Source: Amorphophallus konjac (taxonomy: Eukaryota > Streptophyta > Magnoliopsida > Alismatales > Araceae). From it: a stretch of DNA of 64,000 bases. Shown here piece by piece: positions 1-12,405 of this stretch. Every line of letters begins with the position of its first letter. Position 1 is the stretch's first letter. The translations under genes and the position numbers were made by a program. Location of the stretch: the NCBI GenBank assembly GCA_022559845.1, contig JAHNEJ010001346.1:1-64000 (forward strand), written 5' to 3'. The notes below the pieces were generated by a model that searched no databases, was not told the DNA's origin, and worked only from the letters and a program-made list of their open reading frames with translations.

Positions 1-109
1 ATACAGTTGTGAAATATAGTAATGCAGTGGGAAAAATAATAGAAGTTTCCAATTGATATTTCTATTATGGATGATGATTTTACGAATTATGGTGACTTTT
101 AGAGTGTTG

Positions 110-560
110 TGAATAAATTTAGTTAATTTTCCATGTATAGGAAAATTTATACAATTCTGGAAATATTTAAATTCCTGCATGAAAATTTATGAAAAATTTT
201 CTGCATAATGTTGCATGTACATGTGATTTGAAATAAAAATTTGATTAATTTCAGAACATAGTAACTAAATTTAGTTAATTTATGATACATGTTGAAATAC
301 ATGTAATTCTAGAAAAAATTAAATTACTGCATAACAATTTTTGGAAAATTTATGTGTACTGTTACATATAAATATGATATGCAGAAAAGTTAAGTGATTT
401 TCAGAACATGGTAGCTAAATTTAGTAAATTTTTGATACATGTGATATACAAGTAATTCTGGAAAATTATAAATTCTGTCTGAAAATTTATGAAAATTTTA
501 TGTTTGTATCCTTTCTGGAAATATATTGATTCCCTAAAATTTTAAGGCATTCTGATACCT
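110..560. repeat. Degenerate tandem repeat, about 150 bp x 3, AT-rich
   Basis: Three diverged copies follow one another. Each has a 'ctaaatttagttaattt' core (near 115, 268 and 414) followed by a 'tacatgta' stretch, a 'tctggaaa' block and a 'gaaaatttatgaaaa' block. No coding capacity was seen. The flanking material looks like an old LTR, so these may be LTR-internal repeats. Confidence 0.5.
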
Positions 561-599
561 GTAAATAAATTTAGAAAATTTTGATATATAGATATGTCA

Positions 600-1950
600 C
601 TATATATGAATAACTTGAAAAATTTCAGAAAAGAAAAAAAAATAATTTTCAGTATTGGTATATTAATATTCACATCATGAATTTTGAGTGGCATGTGTCC
701 ATTTCATATAAGTTATATTTTATATTTTTTACCGTACCGTTAGTAATGCCAAATGGACACTGCCACCATAGGGGGAGACTGGAACCAAACTATAGAAATG
801 CACCTATGGGGAGGTTCACACTGTACTGGCCCCGAGGGTAATGGGGATTGAAATCCTGGAGGTGGACAAGTACCACTGGTTAAGGTGGAGAGAACTTCTC
901 CCAGTTCTGCGCAGTAACCAAGACTCATCACTAATTACCTAGGTGATCGAGTACCGACTGACTGTCCTTCTAGTGGTGGTTTGGGCACTGTGTCTGGCTA
1001 TTTATACCAATGTTACTGTTTACTGAACTTAAATTGAACGACTGTTACTGCTTACTGAATTGATACTGAACTACTTTTACAGTTCACTGAGTTGTTAATT
1101 ATACGACTATTATGTTTACTGAATTGATATTGAAATGCTTTATGTTCACTGAAACTATTGCTACTGCTCTTTTAACTGATATTGAAATTACTGTTGCTAC
1201 ATTTTTACTGTTACTACGGTAAATATTCACTGTTAATGAATCTCCAGTATATCAAATTGTGATTTGGAAAAGGGCAGATTATGTCTGTCTGGATCCTATC
1301 ACTATGCATGAGACTACTCCGCCTAGTACTGGAATCATTCTACTGGTAAATGAACTAAATTCTTGCATAGTAATATTTACAAATGTTAAATTATCAGTGA
1401 TAGAATAGAGTTTTATTGTACATGTTTTATTTGTAAAGGTTAATAGTATGACTTATGATCACTTTGTAAAATGAAATTACCGTAAATCACTTTAGGTGTG
1501 CTCTTATATGTTATGACTGGGGACTATGCTAGTCTCTTTATTGGGTCTATTCGTAGATTCACCCCATTGAACATTTTCAGGAGAAGCGGTAGAGGAAAGC
1601 GAGGAGTGATCTCGCAGTGTTCTGACCGCGGCTTGGAGTTACTTCGAGTTATTATCTTAGGTAGTTGTGTTATGAGTTGTATTGGATATGTTAGAAAAAA
1701 AAAGTGTGTGAAATTTGGATTTGTAATAAACGACTTGTGGAATTGTTATCTTTATTTCTATCTATGTGGATGTAGTCGTTGACTATAAGCTGATGAATTG
1801 AGTATTTTTTTTTCCGCTGCAATGATATCTCAGTGTTTATGTGTAATTGTCAATTATAATTGTACCGCTTGGGTTGTTCCCACTGTGACGTCTCGATCGG
1901 GATCCGACGCGAGTCTTTACGACTGGACCGGGTCTCCGAGTCGGGGCGTC
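600..1950 (+). mobile_element. Probable Ty3/gypsy LTR remnant
   Basis: No gene is visible. The block has the texture of a plant chromovirus-type LTR: a run of short repeats around 'tactgaattgatattgaa' (1010-1200), a moderately GC-rich stretch about 1490-1680, an A-rich patch, and an end marked by 'tgtgacgtctc' (1884) and 'ggggcgtcaca' (1944-1954). No matching second LTR, primer site or target duplication was found. It is called from composition and end motifs only and could be another repeat type. Confidence 0.35.
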
Positions 1951-2160
1951 ACAACCTCCCTCCCCCCCCACTGGCAGCGACGGTGGTGCCAGACGCCCCC
2001 CCTCCCCCCCCGGTGGCAGACGCCCCCCCTCCCTCCCCCACCCCCACCCCCACCTCCGGCCAGATCCGGCGATGGACGCCCCCCTCCCTCACCCCCACCC
2101 CCATCCGGCAGTGGACGCCCCCCTCGGCCAGATCCAGCTCCCTCTCCCTCCCCAATTAAT
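1950..2160. repeat. C-rich low-complexity/minisatellite tract
   Basis: A run dominated by C with a recurring 'gacgccccccctcc' word and 'ccggccagatcc' spacers. Proline-rich open frames here follow from composition and are not taken as genes. Confidence 0.7.
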
Positions 2161-3480
2161 TAAAAAAATTTTTTAGTGCACATACCTCTGATCGCCAGTC
2201 ATCGTCGCCGTCCGCAGCCGCTCTGCACCGCCCACACCCACCGGCCACCACCTTCAGCCCGCTGCGGATGCCAGAGACGCCCACACCCTGGCCCGTTAAA
2301 TGGGCGACCCGGCACGTTCGCACCGTCCCGCACGAACCACACCGGGCCGACCTTGACCCGGTCGGTACGCTGCGGGACGCACGGGACCATGCGGTCCAGT
2401 GCGTCCCGGCCACGAGCCCCAGCCCGTGCGACCCGGCGCCCGCCTGGGTTGGGTCGGGTTGTGCGAGTCTGGGCGGGACAGAAAACCCTGCTCTCTCACC
2501 ACACATTCTCCACTCTCCCTTCTCTCTTGTGAGGATATAAATACATATTTATTTTCTATTCATTTTATCATAAAATTGACAAAAACATTTTTTTCCTTCC
2601 TAATTAATAAAACATTTTCATATTTTTTACTTTCCATGGAATATTTCTCATATTCATTTTCACCTAATACTTAAAAAAACAAATGTAAAATTTATGACTC
2701 ATTAAGTTTTGTGGCCCAAAACAATATTAATAAATGTTAGAAGGTTAACAAATAAAATCTCAAAATTCTATTGGTTGTTTCGAGAAATAAATGTTAGAAG
2801 GGACATATCGGATGACGATGATGAAAAGGTAAAGCGTGATTATAAAATCTTGGAGAGAGAAATTTGATTTCTTCTTTCTCCTTCCTCCTTATCGATCTTT
2901 CCTCGATGGAGTAAAGTACATTTCTCTAGTCAATATCTCGTGAGAAAAAAAATCAAAAAATTACACAATTTTTTAAGATTTAGATTGACTTGATATGTTT
3001 GATTAGTTGACCATTGATTCGATCTCAAAATCAAATTGATAGTCTATTTGGGTCGGCCAACACCTAAAATTTAGTCAAATATGATTGACTTTAGTGGATC
3101 TTATATAACCTACTCAATCAAAAAAACTCATGTGACTCGATCGAGGCTAGACATATTTCATATTTTCACTCTTTCTATAATTATTTTAGATTTTTTATGA
3201 GACTTTTGTGCGGAGTATTCTCCTAATCATGCAATGAAACATATATTGAAGGTGAGTAGTCATATTTGAAATTTCATTCCTTATCGTTTAATACTATTAA
3301 CATTATATTTTGGAAGTCGATAAGATTGTCATTTAGATTCTAAAACATTTCTTCTATGTCTACAAAAAAAGAAAATCGATGAAATCACCACCTTGAGGAC
3401 AATGTTATACTTATTTTTTTATCTAAGAGGGGTTATTAATAATGATAACTATAAGTAAAGACGGTAATTATGCGATTACT
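2161..3480. other. Unassigned intergenic DNA
   Basis: 2161-2530 is GC-rich with many overlapping short open frames on both strands but no recognisable protein. 2540-3480 is AT-rich with no coding signal, repeat boundary or RNA gene that I can support. Confidence 0.5.
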
Positions 3481-4070
3481 GGTACAACACAAATTTCCTA
3501 CGCTCAAGACCGTGTCCCCCCGCACCTCCGCACTGGTCGGGCGGAAGCTTGGCTGGCCGTAGGGAACTATTAACATCTTGCAGCCGTCCAGACGGTGACA
3601 CGTGTCCGGTGGGCCCCGGTCCGCACGAGAGAACCGTGGCGAATTTAGTAGCCGCCTTCCACGGCGGTGGGCCCTGTGTGGGTCCGGTTTCTGCTGTTCC
3701 CGCCGATGTGTCCGTAACGGACGTCCCACGATCAGGACAAATCCGAATATCTCACGATTGGGGTGTCAGATTCTCCCCCCGAGGAGCATCTGAACGGAAC
3801 GAGAGATTCTTGCACGCCGAAGAAGAGCTGGGTGGAATATGACACGTCATAAGCCTCGCTTTAACTGCCTATTAGCTGGTCGTCTCGTGTCAAACGTAAC
3901 CAGTCTCCTCTCTACAACCAAGAGCGAATTGGTGTCATGATGCGATAAATCTTGTTCCCACGTAAATAAATTAAAACTCTATACGATAAGAGAGAGAGAG
4001 AGAGATAGAGAGAGAGTGTGTGTTGAGAGTTGAGAGTAAGACGATAGTCTGGAATCGTAAACTATACTCT
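3480..4070. other. GC-rich island with a G-box-like palindrome
   Basis: A 350-base GC-rich block (3490-3840) stands out from its AT-rich surroundings. It contains the palindrome GACACGTGTC at 3596-3605, an ABRE/G-box-type core, and several GGGCCC-type words. No credible gene starts beside it, so a promoter role is unproven. A (GA)n stretch lies at 3990-4020. Confidence 0.3.
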
Positions 4071-4072
4071 TA

Positions 4073-4342
4073 GAGCCACTTTGATAACAGAATAAGAGAG
4101 AATAGAATGAGTTATTCCGTTTACTCACTCTTAACTTAGTTTGATAGCAGGGTTAAGTTATTTGAGGTCGGTTAAGAATAAGGCCCTTATTCTAGGAGTA
4201 ACGCATTCTATCATTTCACATAGAATGAGTTATTCTCAGAGTAAGAATAAGTTATCAAACTAAAAAAAAAGAATAAATCTAAGGAATAACTCACCCTAAC
4301 CCATATCATATAACTTATCTTAACATGTTATCAAAGAGGCCC
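4073..4342. mobile_element. Tourist-like (PIF/Harbinger) MITE, 270 bp
   Basis: The left end is GAGCCACTTTGATAACA. The right end, read on the other strand, is GGGCCTCTTTGATAACA, so 15 of 17 bases match. A perfect TTA lies outside each end (4070-4072 and 4343-4345), the target duplication of PIF/Harbinger elements. The interior is AT-rich with no open frame, as expected for a non-autonomous miniature element. Confidence 0.8.
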
Positions 4343-5960
4343 TTAAGATTTGTTTGGTGGGAGAATAATATGATATTCTCAAGAGAGAAAATTTCAGATA
4401 TAGGGAGACATCAGGAGTGTTGAGAGTGATTTCAGGGGATAACCCTTCAATGTTTAAGTCAGACAATCGTGGACTAAAAAAGGAAGTGTTTGGAAGCAAG
4501 AGAGTAGAAGGAGAGCTCGAGAGGTTGAGATTACATACTTTTCTGGCCGTCTAACTAGGGTCCTATTTATAAGATTCTTTTCGCGTTCATCCGTTGACTT
4601 TTGCCATTAGAGTTGATATTGCTAGGGTTATCCTGATATGTGGAGATGTAAGTCGCCCGTCTGCTCGCTTGATGGGGCAAGAGAGACATAGGCTCGACCC
4701 ATCGTTCCTTCACCGGTTTGGGCCGTTCTGCCTTTAATGTGGTGATGGTCGCGAGAGACATGCGTCTCTCCCATCGGAATGTTAATGTGCATACGGCGCA
4801 CGGGTTCTAGATCTGAGCTAGTCTTCTTGCGAGTCTGGCGCTACTCCGCCATTAATGCGGTGACACTCGTCGGAGATGTGCGCCGTCTCGCTAGATGATG
4901 AAGGCACACGCGACATACGGGAACTGGTCCCGAGCCATTCTTCTGGCAGACTTTAGCGAGCTACATACTAGATTGTGGGCCAACTAGAGATGGGATTTGT
5001 TGGACTCGACGAATTTTTCCCTTCTCACCTTTCATCTACATATTCTCTCGTATTCTTTTTCGTGACTTTAAGTCTCCTGTTTTGCCGTTAGTTCTTAATA
5101 AACTTAACGATATGTGCTCTATTAAAAAATAAGAGAGAGAAATCCTCGAAGGAACCACCAAAGTCTCATGTGTTTCTCACACACGTCGGGGGTGAGGTTA
5201 TGCACATCTATGACCTCCCAAAATAAAGCTCCAAAGTGTCCCCCAATCGGACTGGATTGGGGTGGTGTCGACACCCTCTGGCTATAGTTTCAATACCTCT
5301 GCCTTCCGGTGGCGCATGCCTAGCTACTGGTTCTCTGGAAGTGTTCGACGCCATCCTCCTCTGATCTATCCCAAGAAGAACCTCCCTCTATTGCTGTAAA
5401 TTTTGAGATGCCTCTTGAACATTATAAGATACATTCTCGACAATCCCATATTCTTAATAGAGTTATCTATCTTAATCTTTATTCCATAAATTGGGGATAA
5501 GGGCACATAAATTTATCCCCTCTTATCCTCTCTTATTCGTAGTTCTAGGTGAAATTGAGTTCAAATCCATTTTATCTCCGTCATTCCCTGACACCAAACA
5601 TAGAATTTAAACGATTCAAAAGAAGAAGAAAAAATATAATTTAAAGAACTAACTTGGGGGCAGCTTCAACTGTCCTGAAGTTAAATCATAGTACATTCGG
5701 CTGCGTCGTAGGGAAGTGCGTTTGTTTCGTGTCATTTCTGTCGCATTTTACACTGTAGTTGTGGTACTCTGATGCGACTTTAACCGATGAGTGCAGTACC
5801 ATGACAAGAAAAATAAACATTTTCTCCCTGTGGCAATACATGATTCCAGTGATCAAGCTTTCAGTGAAACACTGTTTGACAGGCTAACATCATGTCATAA
5901 TTCTTGTTAAAACAGCTGCTACCACCTCATCTCCCACTAATGAAGTTTCTCTACGGGGGT
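4343..5960. other. Unassigned; includes an imperfect 118-bp tandem repeat
   Basis: Two diverged tandem copies (about 4720-4840 and 4841-4965) share 'taatgyggtga', 'gagayrtgcg', 'ggcrcac' and a 'ttcttctggca/ttcttgcgag' end in the same order. The rest holds no gene, RNA or element that I can support. Confidence 0.4.
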
Positions 5961-5966
5961 GATGAT

Positions 5967-6569
5967 CAATGTTATCGGAATTGAATCGGTGTTTGAATCG
6001 GTTAATGAGTTGGTTCGATTTGAATCGATTGGACCGTTCAATCGAACCGATTTAAACCATGACATCATCGTAATCGTAATATTGATAGATAGTTTGACCC
6101 GATTTTATAACTTAAGATAATAAAAAATAAGGTATAATGATCAAAATAAAAAATAAACATTTATAATTATTAATCATGATTATATAATTATACAAGTAAA
6201 GTATAATAATAATATGGTTAAATAAATCGACCTTAAAATTTTTATAATATTCCATTGGTCTTCACTTCTCACAATTGACATCTATGCTCCTTTGAAATTT
6301 TAAACATCAAATATATTTAAAATAAAATGATAACTAATAACAAGATAATTTTGTTCACATGTAAATATCATTTTGAATATATAAATATTTTTTTATTTTC
6401 AAACGTGAATTGGGTCGGACCGATTTAGATCGGTTCATCGGTCGAACCGCGGACGCTCGTCCGGTTCTTTAACATTAGACCGACTCGGTCTTAATCGAAC
6501 CGATTCTTGGACCGTTTCACTAGCGGACCGATCCGACCGAACCGATTCGATCCGACTCTGATAACACTG
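5967..6569. mobile_element. Non-autonomous TIR element, about 600 bp
   Basis: The left end CAATGTTATCGGAATTG and the right end read on the other strand, CAGTGTTATCAGAGTCG, form terminal inverted repeats; both continue into 'gaatcgg' repeats. CA(A/G)TGTT ends suggest a hAT relative. The right flank is an (AT)n tract, so no 8-bp target duplication can be shown. The interior has no protein. Confidence 0.55.
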
Positions 6570-7940
6570 ATATATATATATATATATAAGAGATGAAAAT
6601 TTAATGTGCACCTTGTGTTAAAATCTTACTTACGCTTAACTTTGGTCATTGTCAGGAAATTAGGCATCTTCCATCCCTTACTTTTGGCAGAACTTAATTA
6701 TTTTGTAGTCCTCGCTGTTAATTGTGGTTTGGAAGTTTCATCACATTAATTGACGTGGTAACCTACGACATTCTAACTGTGACATTTCAGGACCTTAGTG
6801 TATTACGTACGTGTCTTGAAGCTTTATAAGTTAACACATTAATATGTTAATGTATTAGGTCTCTTAACATGCCATAATTCTTTGACGGCGGTTAACGACG
6901 ACACTGTCAAAGATACCCTACCAAAGAGAAAGGACAGAAGTCAGCTTAATTTTAAATTACCTCTTGTGATCGAGGTTTGTAGTCCCGTTTGTACTGATAT
7001 TTTACTGGTACTGATCGATACCGTTACGTACTGAGATAAAAAATACATTATATCTATACGTTATAAAATAAAAATACTAAAATGATCTTCTATCTTGGTT
7101 GGTTAATTGATATGCGATTTAAAATAAATCTCCTCTATTCAAATCTTATGTCATTTTTTTAACTTAAAATCAAATTATTTTTCTAAAAAAAAAGAATGTA
7201 AACGTGTTGAAAGTAGGTTTCGAACACAGAACCTCACGTATGTGAGATCCTCGATCAACCGGCCTACAAAATAAATTTGTTATAAAAGAAAATATTTAAT
7301 ATTTAAAATATATATGTTATGTACTAGTAACATATCACATACCGATCTATGCTTGGTACGATCAGATACAGACGATACATCCCGCACTGAATCGATATTT
7401 TAGTTGCGATAAAATTTATCAATTAATTTTTTCATATATATATATATATATTACAAACAATAAGGATAAATATGATGTCACTATCTGATCTGATAGGCAT
7501 ATCTTTTTACATCCCTACATGTAACTTTCTTGCTAGTGGCAAAGCCTCTTTAAACAGATTGGGAACTGAACAGAATAATAGTGACAGCGACAGATGCCGG
7601 TCATGAACTCCAACATAGAAAAGATTAGTAGACTTGCAGCGATTTGGCTTCATCTGCCGGACCTTTCTTCGTTCCACAATTACGTGTCCATTCGTTACGC
7701 CATCCTCCCTCGCCGATGATCCCGCGTTGATTCCAGAGACCTCTTATTCTTTGGGATCGCTTTGATAATCGATTCCGTTAAGGGAGCGTTTGATAACAAT
7801 GTTGGGGGACTCTGATCATTAGAATCTTCGGACATCGTTTAAATCGGATCAAACGTGACTTTCTCATATTCTGCACGTGAATTATTTTTCACCAGAGGAG
7901 AGAGACATCCATAGGGGCAGCTCAAACCCAAAATCCCCGA
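6570..7940. other. Unassigned AT-rich intergenic DNA with a possible SINE-like piece
   Basis: On the minus strand 7214-7275 reads like a tRNA-derived SINE head: an A-box-like 'taggccggttgatcgagg' followed about 30 bases later by a B-box-like 'tgttcgaaacc'. It is short, has no clear tail, and is a weak call. The rest shows no gene. Confidence 0.3.
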
Positions 7941-8121
7941 AGGCCACTTTGATAAACGGATGAGTTAGGGGTGGGTAAGTCATCTCATATGACTTATTCT
8001 ACTCTTTTGATTGGAGTGAAAAAATCTAAGTTTATCTTTAATCGACTCCAGTTAAGATAAAAAGAGCCAAACTAAGATTAAGTCATCTCACTTTAACCCG
8101 ACTTATCCTTTTATGAAAGTG
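7941..8121. mobile_element. Fold-back MITE related to the Tourist-like family
   Basis: The left end 'ccactttgataaacggat' pairs with the right end (other strand) 'acactttcataaaaggat', and the similarity runs on into 'gagttaggg/aagtcgggt'. The ends resemble the CTTTGATAA ends of the element at 4073-4342. No clean target duplication was found. Confidence 0.5.
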
Positions 8122-9770
8122 TAAAATAAAATACTCATCGTGAGACACCTTTTTTAACTATTTTTGATTTTTACCTCGAAGCCATCAAAAATCCAAATGG
8201 GAGATTTTAAAACCAATGACTTTAAAATAAAAGAATTTATTTTTATTAATTTATAATTTTAAAATTAATATTTTATATTATTTCACAACACACCGAACGA
8301 CCCATAAGATAATAGTGTCAAATCTTTTTTGGGTCTCCGGAATCATGGCGGGGACGACAGATGCTATAAAAGGAATCGTGAATCTGATTTTGACGACAAA
8401 ATCAAATTAAACTTTCCCTTTTAATCAGTCCACTTGTAATCCAAATCAAATCACGTAGAATCTTCGAGCCTCTAATGAAACAAATAGAAAATGACGTGAT
8501 CAATTAGACCAATCAAAACGAGTGCCGTGAGTGGGGTCCAACCGATCTCATTAGCTTCGCTCTAAGAAAGATAACTTCGAATGGTCGTGATCTCATTGGC
8601 AGTTGAAAGAATAAGAAGTATTTTGCTTTGATAACTATAATCTTATTCTATGTAAAAAATAAAATAGATAAAAAAGAATAAAAAATAGGTAAAAATCTTA
8701 TTCCAGCTAAAATAAATATTTCTAATTTTTTCAGTTGATTTAATTTATTTTGGGAATAGCATCTGGCCACCTTGAATAACGAACTCATACCGCCAACGTG
8801 AAAAACCGGGATAAACTCGGATAACTCGTCCTATATTAGGCTTATCGGGTTACCATCCGAGTCGGAATCGCCGGGTTTCGGAACAGTAATCCCAACTAGG
8901 AAGGAGCCACGTCTCCGAACAGATGGGTAAACACTCTGCACAAGATCTACCACCAGCTCAGGTTACTGCAGACTGTAAGAGCAGAATTGAGCAATTATCC
9001 CAGCCATGACCGGAGGATCTCTGCGCGCCCGAAGACCAGACACAGCCTTCAATTCTCTCTGATCCAAAAAGAGCAGGGGTAGGGGTTCCCACTCTGCTAT
9101 CAATCCCCACCAAGCGACTCCAAACGAGGAACAGGTTAGTCCAGAGAAAGAGACCCATCTCATCTCATCTCATCTCATCTGGGGTCCTCCTCCTCCCAAC
9201 CCAGCTCGTGATATCCAAAAGGCACAGTGCGAGTGGGGGGACCGGGATGCCCATGTCCCCCCAGGGACAGCCCAACGCCCAACCTGAAGTAAAGTGGGGC
9301 TGTGGCAGAGAAAGCCAAGCTCTCCAATGGGTGGGGTTTTTTAATTGCATGGGAGGTAAGGGAAAAGGGATTTAGTGGGGAAGACAACAAAAAGAAACCT
9401 ATGTATAGAGGAGATAAGGGTGTGCGGTTCCCCCGCCGTCTCCATAAAGCTCGGCGTGCATGAGATAAGCTTGGGATGTGAGAGAAGATAGAGAGAGAGA
9501 GGGGAAGGAGCCAAGGGCTACTGTTTTCTGCTACACTCACCATGGAGCTTTCCGGAGATCACATGGGTTGTGGATAATTCCAATCAAAAGGTAGTAACTG
9601 AGACCCATTGGCGGGGAGGATGAAAGGACAAGATCAGATCTGATGAGAATAAAGTGTTTGGAGGGGAGGAACAGAAAGGGGAGCAAGAGCTAAAAATATC
9701 AGAGATGAACAGATGAACGTGGTGGGAATCTGGGTGAAGTTTCCAGAAATCTTGAGATTGCAAGCAGAGC
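8122..9770. other. Intergenic DNA downstream of the ELF4-like gene
   Basis: 8122-8800 is AT-rich and likely old MITE material. 8900-9550 is more GC-rich and carries a five-unit (catct)n microsatellite at 9159-9180. Open frames up to 122 codons on the minus strand have no recognisable domain and are not called as genes. An AATAAA on the minus strand (9791-9796) could close the ELF4-like transcript, giving a 3'UTR of roughly 0.5 kb. Confidence 0.4.
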
Positions 9771-10317
9771 CAACGCAGTTTTGTTAAAATGATTTATTCA
9801 TCACAACATAATCCAAATTAAAGCAACGTGCTTTGTCACGCATTGAGCAAAGAACCCATCAAATCATCCAAAATATACCCCTACAAAAGGAGTAGAACTC
9901 CGAACACCCAGTGGAGCATTGATGGAGATCACACATACACAGCAAGGCAGAAGTGAAGGGTAATAAATAAAGAAGAACCACTACAAGAATAGGAGATGGG
10001 ACTCGTCCAGAACATGAGCAAGATCTCAATTCCAATGAGACAAGAGATGAAAGAAAGAGAAGAAAGGAACTTTCAATTCACAGGATTACAATGCGGCTAA
10101 CCAGCTAGTACTGTTTCTTCACAAATGCTGACCACTCCACTTTGATGAAGAAGATCCAACTGCTGTTCACTGCAATCAGCATTGTAAGCTGACTTCTGCG
10201 GAGATTTCACCTCCTCCCCTCTGTCCTCTCCCACCCAAAGTGAATGAATTGGTCATCCGAAATGCCGGCCGGCCGATCTCATACCCACCCCGGTTGCATC
10301 GCGCCTTTCCCGAATCG

Positions 10318-10662
10318 TCAGCTCGGCCGGTTCCTCTTGCCGCCGGCCTTCCCATCAGACCGCAGCGTGGCGGCGGAGTCCCCCTCCGATGACGCCTCCA
10401 CCGACCGGGCGAGGGAGCTGGAGAGGTCGGCGTAGAGGTCGACGACGCGGCGGATGTTGTTGTTGAGCTCCCGGATGAGGCCGACGTTCCGGCTGAGGTT
10501 GTCGGGGATCTTCGACTCATGGTTCTGGTTGATCTCGTTGATCAGCAGGCGGTTCTGGTCCAGGATGTTCTGCACCTGGACGAAGCTCTTCTGGAAGGTC
10601 TGCAGCACCTTGCCGTCCACCTGGGCTCCGTTGCCCATCCCTGAGAAGGTGTCCCCCTCCAT
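10318..10662 (-). CDS. EFL: ELF4-LIKE protein (EARLY FLOWERING 4 family, DUF1313)
   Basis: A 114-residue protein in a single coding exon, the usual size of ELF4-LIKE proteins. The start is MEGDTFSG at 10660-10662; an upstream in-frame ATG is ignored because it lies across the splice acceptor in intron sequence. The ELF4 domain spans about residues 18-85 and includes the family motifs FQKSFVQVQNILDQNR, INEINQNHESK and ELNNNIRRVVDLY, predicted as a helical coiled-coil hairpin. The tail is Ser/Gly/Lys-rich. ELF4 itself works in the evening complex with ELF3 and LUX to repress target genes in the nucleus; by similarity this paralogue belongs to the ELF4-L2/L3/L4 branch, whose exact role is less certain. 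The frame is open with no damage. Identification is firm; clock function is inferred from the family. Confidence 0.95.
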   Translation of the reverse strand: MEGDTFSGMGNGAQVDGKVLQTFQKSFVQVQNILDQNRLLINEINQNHESKIPDNLSRNVGLIRELNNNIRRVVDLYADLSSSLARSVEASSEGDSAATLRSDGKAGGKRNRPS

Positions 10663-10723
10663 CCCCCTCCACCTCTTCTCGTCCCCCTTTCTCAGGTGGC
10701 GGAGGATCCAATCAAACCCAGAC

Positions 10724-11957
10724 CTGCAGAGGGGAAAGCAAGAGAAGAAAAAGGGGATCAACAGACCAGAAAGTTGTAATCTTTGACAGGTCCCTGTCAC
10801 CATATCTCCACAGATAGCAGAACAGAAAATTCATGGAAGGAACCCAGATGAGAAGAACCCAAGAAGGACATGGGCGGGACCAAGAAAAAAATTGCATAGA
10901 CATGTGGCAGCTGTGCTCCTTGGTCAGCAAGAAGGCTGTGAGAAGATACCCAGAAGGATGAATGCTACTCTTGAGGTCTTCTGGAAACCTCACCCAAGAT
11001 TCTCTATAATGGAAGCTCAATACCCACAACACACCGGAAAGGTCAGGCACCACTGAGAAAGAAGAAGGGGAGGAGGTGGATGAGAGAGAAGACAATGGAT
11101 GAATTAGAGTGGTATTATGGCTTCTGATGCCTTCTTTTTGCAGAGGGATCGGATAACAAGCGTGGATTGCCCAGGAGCAATAATATAAACATTAAAGGGG
11201 ATCGATTTCCACTCAGTTCTCTTTTTTTATTCCCAATCCCATCTTTTGGAGACAGCTCACTTCGAATACAGCACCAGTTTAAGAGAGAATCTCTTTGCTA
11301 TTTATTAGAATATATATATAGATATATAAAAGCACCAGAACAAGAACAAGGGTTAAGGGGGCAAACAAGAAGAAAGGACCAAAGGCAAGCAAGCACAGGA
11401 GTTGAAGGCAAGCAAAAAGAAAGATTGAGGACAGACCAAAGCTTACAGGAGAGCTTCTGATCAAGAAATGGTGAAGACGAGTGGTAGAACACATGGACCC
11501 ACAGAGAGAGAGAGAGAGAGGAGTACGGCCCTGGTACCCGGTCCCGAATGCTAGATGAACCTCTGCAAGCGAAGCTTCCAGTTGATTCCTGAATGGGGGT
11601 GGGTGAAGAGAAACAGACGATTCCCGGAAGGGGACGAAAAACAGACAAAAAGTTTCGCAAAAGAAAAGATAAAAAGACCGAAAGCAGAGACTAGTTGGAG
11701 CTGCATCCACGGGAGAAAGAGAAGAGAAGAGAATTATCACAGGAAAGGGAGCCCCGGAGAGAAAGGAGGACGAAAGAAAAGAGGCACCTTTGGTGCAGAA
11801 ATCCGAGGATTCACCATCAACGACGGGAAACCCACATCACCAAACCGATCACGCCACCATCACCGCAACATTGGAAACACCAAATCGCGAGAAAAATCCC
11901 ATCTTTTTACGGTCCTCCTCCTCCCATCCTTCCTCTCCTTCCTGCTGGCGGTCTTAC
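10724..11957 (-). other. Intron in the 5'UTR of the ELF4-like gene
   Basis: On the minus strand a strong donor, CCAAG|GTAAGACC (GT at 11957-11956), pairs with a strong acceptor with a pyrimidine tract, TTTCCCCTCTGCAG|GTC (AG at 10725-10724). The intron is 1,234 bases and lies 61 bases upstream of the start codon. Intron-bearing leaders are common in plant regulatory genes. The exact splice choice needs RNA evidence. Confidence 0.75.
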
Positions 11958-12262
11958 CTTGGCGAGTTGGGACATCTGACGATGCCGCGAGATCGCGCGA
12001 GAGGGGCGGCGGCGGGTGTCGTGGATGGAACCCTAGATGCGAGATTGCGCCACAGAGGCTGCCTGGAACTTGGAGATTTGGTGGGGGGAAGGGGAGAAGA
12101 GAGGAATAACTAGATTTGACAGTCGAGCAGGGACTCCGTCTTTCTTCGTCGCTGTGACATACATAGTTGTTCTTGCGTTGTTTCTCTTATCTATCTACCC
12201 AAAGTTTACATGCTCAGCGATATTATAATTAATTAATTAATTAATTAATTGGGGAGCTTCTC
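11958..12262 (-). other. Predicted 5'UTR exon 1 of the ELF4-like gene, with uORF start
   Basis: The exon runs from an inferred transcription start about 30 bases below the TATA box to the splice donor. An ATG at 11975-11973 starts MSQLAK just before the donor. After splicing it continues as VWV and stops at 10714-10712, a nine-codon upstream frame whose reading depends on removal of the intron. A longer upstream frame starts at 12164 if transcription begins that far up. Confidence 0.5.
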
Positions 12263-12288
12263 TCTACTGTGGTCAGTTTACTGTTATT

Positions 12289-12296
12289 TATTTATA
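12289..12296 (-). promoter_or_regulatory. TATA box of the ELF4-like gene
   Basis: The minus strand reads TATAAATA in the context CCCGTATAAATAAATAAC, about 330 bases upstream of the inferred splice donor. A (TTAA)n microsatellite lies just downstream (12226-12250). No exact evening element or G-box was seen nearby. Confidence 0.5.
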
Positions 12297-12405
12297 CGGG
12301 CGATGGGGACGGGGGGATAATTTTGTACATAGGCGATGAGGTCGGAGCCCGGCAAATAGATTTTGTACCCCTCCCATGTTATAGTTACCTCGTTTCTATC
12401 TCCGA

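Noticed and set aside
1798..2163. Proline-rich forward frames and a glycine-rich reverse frame
   Set aside because: They follow from the C-rich repeat; no start context, domain or splice signal supports them.
3596..3605. G-box palindrome as a promoter element
   Set aside because: No gene starts nearby on either strand, so it is reported only as a motif.
9175..9543. 122-codon minus-strand frame downstream of the ELF4-like gene
   Set aside because: No recognised domain, biased composition, and no supporting splice or promoter signals.
8950..9650. Possible microRNA precursor
   Set aside because: No match to a mature plant miRNA that I recognise and no convincing hairpin arm pair.
10663..10803. 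47-residue N-terminal extension of the ELF4-like frame
   Set aside because: It crosses a strong splice acceptor (10724) and the family starts at MEGDTFSG.
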